Assembly: GCF_000725625.1 (NCBI RefSeq)
Contig: NZ_JOHS01000010.1
Location: 372,001-436,000 of the forward strand
Direction of reading: 5' to 3'
From: Streptomyces sp. NRRL F-6676
GTDB taxonomy: Bacteria; Actinomycetota; Actinomycetes; Streptomycetales; Streptomycetaceae
Length of the DNA: 64,000 bases
Shown here: positions 1 to 9,934 of the stretch, piece by piece
Layout: every line of letters begins with the position of its first letter
How positions within the stretch are numbered: position 1 is the stretch's first letter
Position numbers and translations under genes: made by a program
The notes under the pieces: model-generated
The model's database searches: none
Told to the model about the DNA's origin: nothing
What the model saw: the letters and a program-made list of their open reading frames with translations, nothing else

Positions 1-3000
1 CCGACCCGGCCCAGGACGTGGGTGAGCGCGAAGACATTGCGGATGTCGTCGTCCACGATGAGGACCGGCCGGCCCGCCAGCACCCGGCCCGCGCGGCCCG
101 ACGCCCACTCCTCCAGCCGGCCGGAACCGGGCCGGACGCCGTCCGGCTCAGGGACGGACGGGACACCTCCTGACCGGGGGAGGGCGGAAAGCCCCCCTGA
201 CCGGCGCCGGGAGCGAACCCGGTGGCGGGCGGCGGCGCGGGGGAGAGCCCCGGGGACAGCTCGGGCGAAGGCACCGGAGACGGCTCCGGCAGCGGACGGT
301 CCTCCGCATGGCCGGGGCAGGTGACCGGCACGTACAGCGTGAAGGTCGAGCCCTTCCCCGGCCGGCTCCCCGCCGTGATGCGGCCGCCGAGCAGGCCCGC
401 GATCTCCCGGCTGATGGACAGGCCGAGGCCCGTGCCGCCGTACTTGCGGTGCGTGGTGCCGTCCGCCTGCTGGAACGCGTCGAAGATCACCGGCAGTTTC
501 TCCGGGGCGATGCCGATGCCGGTGTCGGAGACCGCGAAGGCGATCACACCCTCCCCGCCGCCGCCTCTGCCCGTGTTCCCGTCCCCGTCCGCGGGCCGCT
601 GCTCGGGGTCGTGCACGCGGTTGACGCGCAGTTCGACCCGGCCCGACGCGGTGAACTTGATCGCGTTGGAGAGCAGATTGCGCAGGATCTGCTGGAGCCG
701 CTGCTCGTCGGAGAACATCTCCCGCGGTACGTCCTCGCCGACCGCGATCTCGAAGGCGAGCCCACGCTCCAGGGTGAGCGGGCGGAAGACGGCGTGGACG
801 TAGTCGAGCAGCTTCATCAGCGGCAGCCGCTTGGGGCGGACGTCCATCCGGCCGGCCTCGATCTTCGACAGGTCCAGGATGTCGTTGATCAGTTGCAGCA
901 GATCGGAGCCGGAGCGGTGGATGGTTCCCGCGAAATGCACCTCCTGGTCGGTGAGATGGCCGTCGGGATTGTCGGCGAGCAGCCGGGCCAGGATGAGCAG
1001 GGAGTTCAGCGGGGTGCGCAGCTCGTGCGACATGTTGGCGAGGAACTCGGACTTGTACTGCGAACTGGTCGCCAGCAGCGCCGCCTTCTCCTCCAACGCC
1101 GCGTTCGAACGCTGGAGTTCCGCCTGCTGCCGCTGGAGCTCGTCGGACCGCTCCTGCAACTGCGTGGCCAGTCGCTGGGACTCGCCGAGCAGTGATTCGG
1201 TGCGGGAGTTGGCGATGATCGTGTTGATGGCGACGCCGATGGTGTTCACGAACTGGTCGAAGAACGCCAGGTGTACGTCCGAGAAGCGCGAGAACGAGGC
1301 CAGTTCGATCACGCCGAGCAGCTTGTTCTCGAACAGGATCGGAATGATGACGACACTGGCAGGCGCCGCCTCGCCGAGACCGCTGCCGATCTTGATGTAG
1401 CCGGGCGGTGCCTCCTCCACCAGGATCCGTTTCTTCTCCCGCGCCGCCTGCCGCACCAGCCCGTGCACCGGCAGCCCGCCCGTCTCCATGGTGGCCTCCT
1501 GCGCCGCCCCGTACCCGGCGATGAACGCGAGCCCCTTGGCCGGTACGGCGGTGCCGGGCAGCGCCCCGTCCTCCGCCGGGTCGGCCAGGAAGAAGGCCCC
1601 GTACTGGGCGTTCACCAGCGGGGTCAGCTCGCGCAGGATCAGATCGGCGACCTCCATCAGGTCCCGGTGGCCCTGCATCAGCGCGGCCAGCCGGGCCAGG
1701 TTGGACTCCAGCCAGTCCTTGGCGCGGGTGGTCTCCCGGAGGTTGGCCACCATCAGGTTGATGTTGTCCTTCAGCTCCGCGACCTCGCCGCGCGTCTCCA
1801 CCGTGATCGAACGTGACATGTCGCCCTGCGCCACCGCCGAGGCGACCTCGGCGATCGCCCGTACCTGAGTGGTCAGATTCGACGCCAGTTCGTTCACGTT
1901 CGTCGTCAGCCGCTTCCAGGTGCCGTACACGCCCTCGACCCGCGCCTGTCCGCCGAGCTGCCCCTCGCTGCCCACCTCGCGGGCCACCCGGGTCACCTCG
2001 GAGGAGAAGGAGGAGAGCGTGTCCACCATCGTGTTGATGGTGGTCTTCAGTTCGAGTATCTCGCCGCGCGCGTCCACGTCGATCTTCTTCGACAGATCGC
2101 CCGACGCCACCGCCGTGGCGACCTGCGCGATGTTCCGCACCTGGGAGGTGAGGTTGTCCGCCATGTAGTTGACGTTGTCGGTGAGATCCCGCCACACCCC
2201 CGACACACCCTGCACCTGCGCCCGCCCGCCGAGCCGGCCGTCGGTGCCGACCTCGCGCGCCACCCGCGTCACCTCGTCCGCGAAGGCCCGCAACTGCTCC
2301 ACCATCGTGTTGACGGTGTCCTTCAGCTCCAGAATCTCGCCGCGCGCGTCCACGGTGATCTTCTTCGACAGATCGCCATTGGCGACCGCCGTCGTCACCT
2401 GGGCGATGTTCCGCACCTGGGAGGTGAGGTTGAGCGCCATGAAGTTGACGTTGTCCGTCAGCTCCTTCCACACCCCCGACGCGCCCCGCACCTGCGCCTG
2501 ACCGCCCAGATTGCCCTCGGTGCCGACCTCGCGGGCGACGCGGGTGACCTCGTCGGCGAAGGCGGAGAGCTGGTCGACCATCGTGTTGATGGTCGACTTC
2601 AGCTCCAGGATCTCCCCCTTCGCCTCCACCGTGATCTTCTTGCCGAGGTCGCCCTGGGCCACGGCCGTCGACACGAGCGCGATGTTCCGCACCTGGGAGG
2701 TGAGGTTGTCCGCCATGAAGTTGACGTTGTCGGTGAGGTCCTTCCACACCCCGGACACGCCCCGCACCCGCGCCCGGCCGCCGAGCTTGCCCTCGGTGCC
2801 GACCTCGCGGGCGACGCGGGTGACCTCGTCGGCGAAGGCGGAGAGCTGGTCGACCATCGTGTTGATGGTCGACTTCAGTTCCAGGATCTCGCCCTGCGTC
2901 TCGGCCGTGATCTTCTGGCTGAGATCGCCGTTGGCGACGGCCGTCGTCACCTGAGCGATGTTGCGGACCTGGCCGGTGAGATTGGCGGCCATGAAGTTGA

Positions 3001-4072
3001 CGTTGTCGGTGAGGTCCTTCCACACCCCGGACACGCCCCGTACCTGCGCCCGGCCGCCCAGCCTGCCCTCGGTGCCGACCTCGCGGACCACCCGCGTCAC
3101 CTCGTCGGCGGAGGCGGACAACTGCTCCACCATCGTGTTGACGGTGAGCTTCAGCTCCAGCAGCTCGCCCGTCGCCTCCACCGTCACCGTACGGGTGAGA
3201 TCGCCGCGCGCCACCGCCGTGGTGACCAGCGCGATGTCCCGGACCTGTGCGGTCAGTCGCGACGCCATCGCGTTGACGGCCTCCGTCACGTCCCGCCAGC
3301 TGCCCGAGAGCCCGCGCACCTTGGCCCGGCCGCCGAGCCGGCCGTCGGTGCCGACCTCGCGGGCGACCCGGGTCACCTCGCCGGTGAACAGCGAGAGCTG
3401 GTCGACCATCGTGTTGACGGCACGGCCGAGCCGGCGCAGATCGCCGCGCAACTGGCGGTTGCCGTCGTGCAGATCGACCCGCTGGGTCAGATCGCCGCCG
3501 GCCACCGCGTCCAGTACGCGGGTGGCGTTGGCGGCGGGGGCCACCAGGGCGTCCAGTACCGCGTTCGCGTCGTCGACCCGGGCGGCCCAGCCGCCGAGGC
3601 CCGGGCTGGCCGAAAGGCGCTCGTCGAGGCGTCCGTAGCGCACCAGTTCCCGGCGCACGCGCTGGAGTTCGCGCCCGTAGTGCGCCTCGCGGTCCACGAT
3701 CTGGCGGAAGACGGCGTTCAGCTCGGCGACGATGCAGTAGCTCTGGCCGGAGGCCCGGCCGCCGGTGTCCCGGCCGTGGCCCCGGTCCCTGTCGGACTCC
3801 GCCGGCTGGACGAAGTTCCCGTCCCGGACGGCGGTCATCGCCGCGAGGAGCGGGCGCAGGGCGGACGGGTCGATCGACGTCGGCACGGAGGTCGAGTGCG
3901 ACGCCGGTACCGGGACCGGGTTCGACGCCGGTACAGAGACCGGGTTCGGCGTCGGCACGGAGGCCGCGTGCGGAGTTGGTGCGGAGGCCGAGTCCGATTC
4001 CTGATCGGATGCTCGAATTTGATCGTTTTCCTGCCCGCTTTGGAGCGCATCCTTAGCACTGTTCTTACCCAC
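1..4072 (-). CDS. Multi-HAMP hybrid sensor histidine kinase, 3' end outside window, apparent frame break
   Basis: A large cytoplasmic-looking hybrid sensor kinase. Reading from a GTG at 4072 (uncertain; the frame is open further upstream) it shows a Ser/Pro-rich N-terminus, seven HAMP-like repeats of about 92 residues (roughly residues 190-785, each with a GDL...NTMV signature), a GAF domain (about 795-945), a coiled coil, a HisKA H-box [15 protein letters not shown] near residue 1012, and an HATPase domain with SDTGIGI and [11 protein letters not shown] receiver start ([20 protein letters not shown]) lies at about 65-1 but in another frame, so a one-base loss or a real break lies in the Pro/Gly-rich linker. 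No membrane segment is seen. It diverges from a SpoIIE-type phosphatase, which suggests a shared stress-signalling role. It resembles osmoadaptation kinases of the OsaA kind, but that assignment is inference. Confidence 0.85.
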   Translation of the reverse strand, partial: MGKNSAKDALQSGQENDQIRASDQESDSASAPTPHAASVPTPNPVSVPASNPVPVPASHSTSVPTSIDPSALRPLLAAMTAVRDGNFVQPAESDRDRGHGRDTGGRASGQSYCIVAELNAVFRQIVDREAHYGRELQRVRRELVRYGRLDERLSASPGLGGWAARVDDANAVLDALVAPAANATRVLDAVAGGDLTQRVDLHDGNRQLRGDLRRLGRAVNTMVDQLSLFTGEVTRVAREVGTDGRLGGRAKVRGLSGSWRDVTEAVNAMASRLTAQVRDIALVTTAVARGDLTRTVTVEATGELLELKLTVNTMVEQLSASADEVTRVVREVGTEGRLGGRAQVRGVSGVWKDLTDNVNFMAANLTGQVRNIAQVTTAVANGDLSQKITAETQGEILELKSTINTMVDQLSAFADEVTRVAREVGTEGKLGGRARVRGVSGVWKDLTDNVNFMADNLTSQVRNIALVSTAVAQGDLGKKITVEAKGEILELKSTINTMVDQLSAFADEVTRVAREVGTEGNLGGQAQVRGASGVWKELTDNVNFMALNLTSQVRNIAQVTTAVANGDLSKKITVDARGEILELKDTVNTMVEQLRAFADEVTRVAREVGTDGRLGGRAQVQGVSGVWRDLTDNVNYMADNLTSQVRNIAQVATAVASGDLSKKIDVDARGEILELKTTINTMVDTLSSFSSEVTRVAREVGSEGQLGGQARVEGVYGTWKRLTTNVNELASNLTTQVRAIAEVASAVAQGDMSRSITVETRGEVAELKDNINLMVANLRETTRAKDWLESNLARLAALMQGHRDLMEVADLILRELTPLVNAQYGAFFLADPAEDGALPGTAVPAKGLAFIAGYGAAQEATMETGGLPVHGLVRQAAREKKRILVEEAPPGYIKIGSGLGEAAPASVVIIPILFENKLLGVIELASFSRFSDVHLAFFDQFVNTIGVAINTIIANSRTESLLGESQRLATQLQERSDELQRQQAELQRSNAALEEKAALLATSSQYKSEFLANMSHELRTPLNSLLILARLLADNPDGHLTDQEVHFAGTIHRSGSDLLQLINDILDLSKIEAGRMDVRPKRLPLMKLLDYVHAVFRPLTLERGLAFEIAVGEDVPREMFSDEQRLQQILRNLLSNAIKFTASGRVELRVNRVHDPEQRPADGDGNTGRGGGGEGVIAFAVSDTGIGIAPEKLPVIFDAFQQADGTTHRKYGGTGLGLSISREIAGLLGGRITAGSRPGKGSTFTLYVPVTCPGHAEDRPLPEPSPVPSPELSPGLSPAPPPATGFAPGAGQGGFPPSPGQEVSRPSLSRTASGPVPAGWRSGRRAARAGCWRAGRSSSWTTTSAMSSRSPTSWAGS
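1740..3480 (-). repeat. Tandem HAMP-coding repeats, 276-bp period
   Basis: Segments such as gaccatcgtgttgatggt recur every 276 bp (near 2025, 2301, 2577, 2853, 3129 and 3405), matching the 92-residue HAMP unit of the kinase. Copies around 2577 and 2853 are almost identical at DNA level, so recombination between units could change HAMP number. This is coding repetition, not a mobile element. Confidence 0.85.
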
Positions 4073-4173
4073 GGCGGCCCACTTCGGTAACTCGGCGCTT
4101 ATGGCCGGGGCCAGTCTGTCACTCTGTCCGCATCGGTACAGGCGAATTCGACCGACTGCTCCGGGAGCTGTCC

Positions 4174-6594
4174 ATGGGGGCCATTCCCACACAACGGGAC
4201 ACCTGGGCCCGTCCGTCCGCCGCGTCGGCCACACCCGAGGGAACGACCCCCACGGGTGACGGTGCGTCCCTCGTGGGCGCGTACGGGAGCGCGGGGTGGC
4301 GCACGGTGGCGCGTACGTCGCTGCCCGGCGGGGCGCTCGCGCCGGGCGCCGCCCGCCGCTTCGTCCGCGAGACGCTCGCCGCGTGGACGGGCCGCGCGGT
4401 GCCCGGCGCCGGGGCCCTGACGGAACGGCTGTGCGACGACGCCGAGGTGGTGGTGAGCGAACTGGTCACCAACGCCGTGGTGCACGCGGGCACGGACGTG
4501 GGCGTGGAGTGCCGCCTGGAGTACGCGGAGTGGGATACCGGCCTCCTTGCGGACGCCGGCCCCGGCGCTGTCACCGGGACCGGGACCGTGTCCGACGTCG
4601 GCCCGCTGCGGGAGCCGGACACCGGTTCGTTGCCGGACGCGGGGTGCCCGGAGAGCAGTGGCCCGTGCATCCGGGCCGGTGCCGACGGTGCCGAGGGTGC
4701 CGCCGGGTACGCCGCGCTCGTCGTGGAGGTGTCCGACCGCCATCCCTCCCGGCCCGTACGGGACGAGGGCGCCGGCCGCGGCTTCGGCACGCCGGAGTAC
4801 GGCCGCGGACTGCGGCTCGTCGCCGCGCTGACCCAGGAGTGGGGCGTCACCTACCGCCGGGGCACCAAGTGCGTATGGGCGCGGCTGTCCGGGGAGGAGC
4901 CCGTGGCGTACGAGGCCGCCGTAACGGACGTGACGAACGTGACGAACGTGACGGAAGCTACGGACGTCACGAATGCGGCGGCCGCCGCGGCCGCCGTGGT
5001 CACCCCGGAAGCGACGGACCCGCACGGCGCGGACCCCCGGCCCGCCGAAATCCCGGCGGGGACCGCGGCCCCCTCGGCCCCGCCCGACTCGCCGGCTCCC
5101 CCCGCATCCCCCGGCCCCCGTCCCTCCCGGCCCCCCGACGGTCCCGAGCAGGACTGGCTGGACCGGGGCGCCCTCTCCTTCCTCGCCGAGGCGTCCGACC
5201 TGCTGGCCGGGCAGCTCGACGAGGACCTGCTCGCCGCGCTCGCCTGTCAGCTCCTCGTGCCCCGGCTCGCCGAATGGTGCGCGGTCTGGCTGGAGGACGA
5301 GACCACCGACCGGCGCCCCGCCGGTGCCGGCAGCACGTCCGGCCCCCGGCTCGCCCGCGTCTGGCACGGCAGCGAGGACCGCATCGAGGAACTGCGCCGC
5401 GTCCTGGAGAAGGACCCGCTCAGGCTGCCCGACGCCGTACACAGCAGCCCGGTGCCGATTCCCTGGCCCGCCGAGGCGCTGGACCCGCATCCGGACCCGC
5501 GGGAGGCCACCGGGCCGGACACCGGCACGGGTCCTGCCACCGGGCCGGACACCGGTACGGGTCCTGCCACCGGCACGGGGGCGGACGCGGGCACGGGGGC
5601 GGACGCCGGCACGGGGGCGGACGCCGACCCCAAAGGTGCCGCGCTCGCCTACCGGCTGATCGCCGGTGGCCGCCCGCTCGGCACCGTCGTCATCGGCCGG
5701 TCCGGCGTGCCGCGCTTCCCCGACGAGGTCACCGGGCTGGTCGAGGACGTCTGCCGCCGGGTCGCCCAGGCTGTCGGCGCGGCCCGCCAGTACGCCCGGC
5801 AGGCCAACATCAGCCGCGTCCTCCAGCGCGGTCTGCTGCCCGGCGCGGTCGCCGAGATACCGGGGATGCGCAGCGCCCTCGTCTACGAGCCGCGCGACAA
5901 GGGCGGCCCCAGCGGCGACTTCTACGACCTGTTCCCCGCCGGGCTCGGCCGCTGGTCGTTCGCGATCGGCGACGTCCAGGGCAAGGGCCCCGAGGCGGCG
6001 GTGGTGATCGGGCTGGCCCGGCCGTGGCTGCGGCTGCTGGCCCGCGAGGGGTACGCCGTCCCGGAGGTCCTGGACCGGCTCAACCAGCTCCTCCTCGACG
6101 ACGCCACCGAGACCTCGGACGCCGCCGCGCGGGCCCTGGTCGCCGCCGGGGTCCCGGATCTCGGCGCCGACGACGGGCCGCAGAACCGGTTCCTGTCCCT
6201 GCTCTACGGCGAGCTGGCCCCCGTCGAGGGTGGGGTGCGCTGCACGCTCGCCTCCGCCGGGCATCCGCTGCCCCTGGTGCTGGCGCCCGACGGGAGCGTA
6301 CGGACGGCGGCGCGGCCGCAGACGCTGCTCGGCGTGGTGGAGGACGCGACGTACGACTGCGAGACGTTCGAGCTCCGCTCCGGGGACACGTTGCTGTGTG
6401 TCACGGACGGGGTGACCGAGCGGCGGCACGGGTCGCGGCAGTTCGACGACGGGGAGGGGCTGGCGGAGGCGTTGGCGGGGTGCCGGGGGTTGTCGGCGGA
6501 GCTCGTTGCGGATCGCCTCCGCCGGCTCGTTCATGAGTTCGGCGATCGGCCTCCGGAGGACGACCTGGCGTTGTTGGTGCTTCAGGCGGAGTGA
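4174..6594 (+). CDS. SpoIIE-family PP2C phosphatase with N-terminal RsbW-like kinase domain and GAF
   Basis: An 806-residue soluble regulator combining opposing activities. Residues about 45-235 form an RsbW/HATPase fold (SELVTNAVVHAG N-box near 92, GRGLRLVAALTQEWGV near 210) interrupted by a roughly 60-residue insertion rich in Gly, Asp and Thr. Residues about 330-540 look like a GAF sensor domain, itself interrupted by a repeat. Residues about 545-805 are a SpoIIE/PP2C phosphatase with metal ligands in GDFYD (about 581) and GDVQGKG (about 599) and a terminal PEDDLALLVL. Such proteins act on anti-sigma-factor antagonists: the kinase phosphorylates and the phosphatase removes phosphate. The ATG at 4174 lies about 100 bp from the divergent HAMP kinase start, so the two may share a control region. 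Confidence 0.88.
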   Translation: MGAIPTQRDTWARPSAASATPEGTTPTGDGASLVGAYGSAGWRTVARTSLPGGALAPGAARRFVRETLAAWTGRAVPGAGALTERLCDDAEVVVSELVTNAVVHAGTDVGVECRLEYAEWDTGLLADAGPGAVTGTGTVSDVGPLREPDTGSLPDAGCPESSGPCIRAGADGAEGAAGYAALVVEVSDRHPSRPVRDEGAGRGFGTPEYGRGLRLVAALTQEWGVTYRRGTKCVWARLSGEEPVAYEAAVTDVTNVTNVTEATDVTNAAAAAAAVVTPEATDPHGADPRPAEIPAGTAAPSAPPDSPAPPASPGPRPSRPPDGPEQDWLDRGALSFLAEASDLLAGQLDEDLLAALACQLLVPRLAEWCAVWLEDETTDRRPAGAGSTSGPRLARVWHGSEDRIEELRRVLEKDPLRLPDAVHSSPVPIPWPAEALDPHPDPREATGPDTGTGPATGPDTGTGPATGTGADAGTGADAGTGADADPKGAALAYRLIAGGRPLGTVVIGRSGVPRFPDEVTGLVEDVCRRVAQAVGAARQYARQANISRVLQRGLLPGAVAEIPGMRSALVYEPRDKGGPSGDFYDLFPAGLGRWSFAIGDVQGKGPEAAVVIGLARPWLRLLAREGYAVPEVLDRLNQLLLDDATETSDAAARALVAAGVPDLGADDGPQNRFLSLLYGELAPVEGGVRCTLASAGHPLPLVLAPDGSVRTAARPQTLLGVVEDATYDCETFELRSGDTLLCVTDGVTERRHGSRQFDDGEGLAEALAGCRGLSAELVADRLRRLVHEFGDRPPEDDLALLVLQAE
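5512..5630 (+). repeat. In-frame GC-rich minisatellite in the phosphatase GAF region
   Basis: Two tandem copies of a unit encoding GPDTGTGPAT are followed by three copies of a shorter unit encoding GTGADA. The repeats are in frame and code a flexible Gly/Thr/Ala/Asp stretch within the GAF-like domain. Copy number probably varies between strains. Confidence 0.8.
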
Positions 6595-6661
6595 GGTTCC
6601 CGAGAAGAGGCGCGGTTGCCCGCGCCCCCGGTTGCCCGCGCCGTAGCGGACAATGGAACGC

Positions 6662-7894
6662 ATGCCTTCCGCTCTTCCCGATGGTGAGCCCGTGCCCGGC
6701 GACGGGGCCTTGCCCGAGTCCGCCCTGGTCGGTGCCGTCGATCGGCCCCTTGGGTTCTACCTGCACGTTCCCTACTGCGCGACCCGCTGCGGGTACTGCG
6801 ACTTCAACACCTACACCGCCACCGAGCTGCGCGGCAGCGGCGGTGTGCTCGCCTCCCGCGACAACTACGCCGACACGCTGATCGACGAGATCCGGCTCGC
6901 CCGCAAGGTCCTCGGCGACGATCCCCGCGAGGTCCGTACGGTCTTCGTCGGCGGCGGCACGCCGACGCTGCTGGACGCGGCCGACCTCGTACGGATGCTG
7001 GGGGCGGTGCGCGAGGAGTTCGGGCTCGCGGCGGACGCCGAGGTGACGACGGAGGCGAACCCCGAGTCCGTCGACCCGGCGTACCTGGCCGCCCTGCGGG
7101 AGGGCGGCTTCAACCGGATCTCCTTCGGGATGCAGAGCGCGCGGCAGCATGTGCTCAAGGTGCTCGACCGCACGCATACCCCGGGGCGGCCCGAGCGCTG
7201 CGTCGCCGAGGCCCGGGCGGCCGGATTCGCGCACGTCAACCTCGATCTGATCTACGGCACGCCGGGGGAGTCCGACGACGACTGGCGGGCCTCGCTCGAC
7301 GCCGCGCTCGGCGCCGGGCCCGACCACGTCTCGGCGTACGCGCTCATCGTCGAGGAGGGCACGCGGCTCGCCGCGCGGATCCGGCGTGGGGAGGTGCCGA
7401 TGACCGACGACGACGTGCACGCCGACCGGTATCTGATCGCCGAGGAGGTGCTCTCCGCGGCGGGATACGACTGGTACGAGGTCTCCAACTGGGCGACGTC
7501 GGAGGCGGCGCGGTGTCTGCACAACGAGCTGTACTGGCGGGGGGCGGACTGGTGGGGGGCGGGGCCGGGGGCGCACTCGCACGTGGGGGGCGTGCGGTGG
7601 TGGAACGTCAAGCATCCGGGGGCGTATGCGGGGGCGTTGGGGGAGGGGCGGTCGCCGGGGGCGGGGCGGGAGGTGCTGTCGGAGGAGGACCGGCGGGTGG
7701 AGCGGATCCTGTTGGAGCTGCGGCTTCGGGAGGGTGTGCCGTTGGGTCTGCTGCGGGAGGAAGGCCTTGCCGCGTCCCGCCGCGCCCTGACCGACGGGCT
7801 CCTTGAGCCCGGTCCGTACGCCGAGGGCCGTGCCGCGCTCACCCTCCGCGGCCGCCTCCTCGCGGACGCGGTCGTGCGGGATCTGGTGGACTGA
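6662..7894 (+). CDS. hemW: HemW-type radical SAM heme chaperone (HemN-like)
   Basis: A radical SAM protein of about 410 residues. The CxxxCxxC cluster motif appears as CATRCGYC (Cys about 39, 43 and 46), followed by a GGGTPTLL motif. The short length and the CxxxCxxC followed by DFN are typical of HemW, a heme-binding chaperone that inserts heme into respiratory enzymes, rather than true coproporphyrinogen dehydrogenase HemN, which carries one more Cys after the motif. Start taken at ATG 6662 (MPSALPDG); an in-frame ATG at 6653 is equally possible. It stands alone downstream of the phosphatase gene and upstream of a large palindromic repeat that probably terminates it. Confidence 0.88.
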   Translation: MPSALPDGEPVPGDGALPESALVGAVDRPLGFYLHVPYCATRCGYCDFNTYTATELRGSGGVLASRDNYADTLIDEIRLARKVLGDDPREVRTVFVGGGTPTLLDAADLVRMLGAVREEFGLAADAEVTTEANPESVDPAYLAALREGGFNRISFGMQSARQHVLKVLDRTHTPGRPERCVAEARAAGFAHVNLDLIYGTPGESDDDWRASLDAALGAGPDHVSAYALIVEEGTRLAARIRRGEVPMTDDDVHADRYLIAEEVLSAAGYDWYEVSNWATSEAARCLHNELYWRGADWWGAGPGAHSHVGGVRWWNVKHPGAYAGALGEGRSPGAGREVLSEEDRRVERILLELRLREGVPLGLLREEGLAASRRALTDGLLEPGPYAEGRAALTLRGRLLADAVVRDLVD

Positions 7895-8130
7895 AGATTC
7901 CCCCTGCGGGGTGCGCCCACTTTTTTCTCGCCCCCGCCGCCCCTACCCGTCCCAACCCCGGGGGGCTTCGCCCCCGGACCCCCAAAAGATTGCGCAGTTC
8001 CCCGCGCCCCTGATAGGGGCGCGGGGAACTGCGCGAGAAGCCCCACCCACCCGCACGTTCGGGGTCCAAGGGGCGGAGCCCCTTGAAGGGATGGGACGGG
8101 TAGGGGCGGCGGGGGCGAGAAAGAATCCGC
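7895..8130. repeat. Nested intergenic inverted repeat between convergent genes, probable bidirectional terminator
   Basis: The whole gap between hemW and the convergent DUF3097 gene folds as a nested palindrome. Outer arms carry ctcgcccccgccgcccctac on the left and its complement on the right (about 7927-7946 and 8099-8120). The inner hairpin is built from gcgcagttccccgcgcccct and aggggcgcggggaactgcgc around 7991-8034. No gene is seen here. Related elements occur at about 12.2, 18.6, 26.9 and 57.9 kb. Confidence 0.8.
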
Positions 8131-8952
8131 TCAGCCCTCCGCCGGTGCCGTCACGAAGTCGATCAGTTCCTCCACCCGGCCCAGGAGCTCCGGCTCCAGG
8201 TCCTTGTACGTCCGCACCGCGGACAGGATCCGCTGCCACGCAGCCCCCGTGTTCTCCGGCCACCCGAGCCCCCGGCACACCCCCGTCTTCCAGTCCACCC
8301 CCCGCGGCACCCGCGGCCACCCCGCGATGCCGACGGCCCCCGGCTTCACCGCCTCCCACACGTCGATGAACGGATGCCCCACCACCAGCGCGTACTCGCT
8401 CGTCACCGCCTCCGCGATCCGGGACTCCTTGGAGCCCGGCACGAGGTGGTCCACCAGAACCCCCAGCCGCGCGTCCGGCCCCGGCGCGAACTCGGCGACC
8501 ACCGCCGGAAGATCGTCGACACCGGACAGGTACTCGACGACGACCCCCTCCACCCGCAGATCGTCGCCCCACACCTTCTCCACCAGCTCCGCGTCGTGCC
8601 GGCCCTCGACGTAGATCCGCCCGGCCCGCGCCACCCGCGCCCGCGCCTCCGGCACCGCGACGGACCCCGACGCCGTCCGCGTGGGCCGCACCGGTCCCCG
8701 CCCGGCCGCGGCGGCCGGCCGCACCAGCGTCACCGGCCGCCCCTCCAGCAGGAAGCCGCCCGATTCCATCGGGAACACGCGGTGCTTGCCGAAGCGGTCC
8801 TCCAGGGTCACCGTGCCGGCCTCGCAGCGGATCACCGCCCCGCAGAAGCCGGTTCCCGGCTCCTCCACCACGAGCCCGGGCTCCGCCGGAACCTCCGGCA
8901 CGGCCCGGGGCTTCTTCCACGGCGGGGTCAGATCCGGAGAGTACTGGCGCAT
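8131..8952 (-). CDS. DUF3097 family protein
   Basis: 273 residues, recognised as the actinobacterial DUF3097 family by overall sequence. The N-terminus (to about 80) is a small beta-rich region. The remainder includes [20 protein letters not shown] and a later [10 protein letters not shown], which resemble the Glu and Asp positions of a TOPRIM fold, suggesting nucleic-acid binding or a metal-dependent phosphoryl reaction. That reading is inference; I know of no established role. Start ATG at 8952. It shares strand with the MBL hydrolase 31 bp upstream and converges on hemW. Confidence 0.8.
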   Translation of the reverse strand: MRQYSPDLTPPWKKPRAVPEVPAEPGLVVEEPGTGFCGAVIRCEAGTVTLEDRFGKHRVFPMESGGFLLEGRPVTLVRPAAAAGRGPVRPTRTASGSVAVPEARARVARAGRIYVEGRHDAELVEKVWGDDLRVEGVVVEYLSGVDDLPAVVAEFAPGPDARLGVLVDHLVPGSKESRIAEAVTSEYALVVGHPFIDVWEAVKPGAVGIAGWPRVPRGVDWKTGVCRGLGWPENTGAAWQRILSAVRTYKDLEPELLGRVEELIDFVTAPAEG

Positions 8953-8983
8953 TCGACCGACGATAGGGAAAGCTCCCCGCCGG

Positions 8984-9757
8984 TCACGGCGACACGCCGA
9001 AGCGCCGTGCCAGCGCGTCCCGTTGTGCCCGGACGAACCGCGCGTCCACGAGCGCCCCGTGACCGGGCACGTACACCGCGTCCTCGCCGCCGAGGTCCAG
9101 CAGCCGGTCGAGCGCGGCCGGCCAGTGCGCGGGTACGGCGTCGGGTCCCGCCTGCGGCTCGCCGGACTCCTCGACCAGGTCGCCGCAGAAGACCACCTCC
9201 GGGGAGGACGGCGTGGCGGGGACCAGGACCGCGAGGTCGTGCGCGGTGTGGCCGGGGCCCACGTTGGCCAGCAGCACGGTGAGCCCGCCGCCCAGGTCGA
9301 GGGTCCATTCGCCGGTGACGTGGTGGCGTGGCGGGGTCAGCGATTGCGCCGCCTCGGCCGCCGCCTCCTCCGCCAGCCCGTTGCGTACGGCGTCCGCGCG
9401 CAGTTCCTCCCGGCCGCGCGGCGTGTACGCCGAGTCGACGCCGACCGCGCCGAACACCTCCGCGTCCGGGAACGCCGCCGCGCCGAAGACGTGATCGAAG
9501 TGCGGGTGGGTCAGCGCGAGATGCGTCACACGGCGCGCGCGTCCCGTGCCCGCGCCCCCGCCCAGCAGCCCCTCGGCCTCGGCGCGCAGCCGTCCGCCCT
9601 CCGCCAGGCTCGACCCCGCGTCCACCAGCAGCGCCGCGCCCTCGCCGACGACGAGCCCGGCCGTGCAGTCCCACCGAGGCAGCCGGCACCGTCCGGCCCG
9701 GGCCGTCACCCGCTCCCAGCCCGCCGCCGTTTCGTAGTCCTCCCACAGCACGCTCAT
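8984..9757 (-). CDS. MBL-fold metallohydrolase
   Basis: 257 residues with the metallo-beta-lactamase signature HPHFDH (about residue 93), then [16 protein letters not shown] and a final PGHG, supplying the usual His/Asp ligands of a dinuclear zinc site. A glyoxalase II-like or lactonase-like hydrolase is the broad expectation; the substrate cannot be deduced. No signal peptide is visible. It is transcribed divergently from hrcA, with the CIRCE site in the intervening 177 bp, and lies just upstream of the DUF3097 gene in a likely two-gene unit. Confidence 0.82.
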   Translation of the reverse strand: MSVLWEDYETAAGWERVTARAGRCRLPRWDCTAGLVVGEGAALLVDAGSSLAEGGRLRAEAEGLLGGGAGTGRARRVTHLALTHPHFDHVFGAAAFPDAEVFGAVGVDSAYTPRGREELRADAVRNGLAEEAAAEAAQSLTPPRHHVTGEWTLDLGGGLTVLLANVGPGHTAHDLAVLVPATPSSPEVVFCGDLVEESGEPQAGPDAVPAHWPAALDRLLDLGGEDAVYVPGHGALVDARFVRAQRDALARRFGVSP

Positions 9758-9823
9758 ACCGGGACGCTAACGGCGACAACGCCCCGCGGCACGACGTCGC
9801 AGGCCCCGCCCCCGGCCCCGCCC

Positions 9824-9854
9824 TTGCCCGGGCCGTACCCCCCGGCCGTACACT
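9824..9854 (+). promoter_or_regulatory. Candidate hrcA promoter
   Basis: TTGCCC (9824-9829) and TACACT (9849-9854) are separated by 19 bases, a reasonable HrdB-type match, and lie just upstream of the CIRCE operator, which would cover the start of transcription. Confidence 0.5.
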
Positions 9855-9866
9855 GGACCGGGGATG

Positions 9867-9893
9867 CTGGCACTCGCGCACATGGAGTGCCAG
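9867..9893 (+). promoter_or_regulatory. CIRCE heat-shock operator
   Basis: CTGGCACTC, nine bases, then GAGTGCCAG: a perfect 9-bp inverted repeat with the 9-base spacer that defines CIRCE (consensus TTAGCACTC-N9-GAGTGCTAA). It sits 41 bp upstream of the hrcA start. HrcA binds this element, so the hrcA-dnaJ2 operon should be autorepressed and induced by heat. Confidence 0.93.
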
Positions 9894-9934
9894 ACGCAGT
9901 CGCCAAGGAGACGGCCTTCTGGAGGTGTGCGCGG

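Noticed and set aside
1740..3480. Regular 276-bp repeats considered as a CRISPR or satellite array
   Set aside because: The period is a multiple of three, repeats are coding, and translate to HAMP modules.
4099..6663. An 854-codon antisense frame over the phosphatase gene
   Set aside because: Same GC-shadow pattern; sense protein has clear domains and motifs.
7895..8130. Intergenic palindromes considered as insertion-sequence ends
   Set aside because: No transposase frame or target-site duplication; the elements fill gene gaps and end in hairpins near stop codons.
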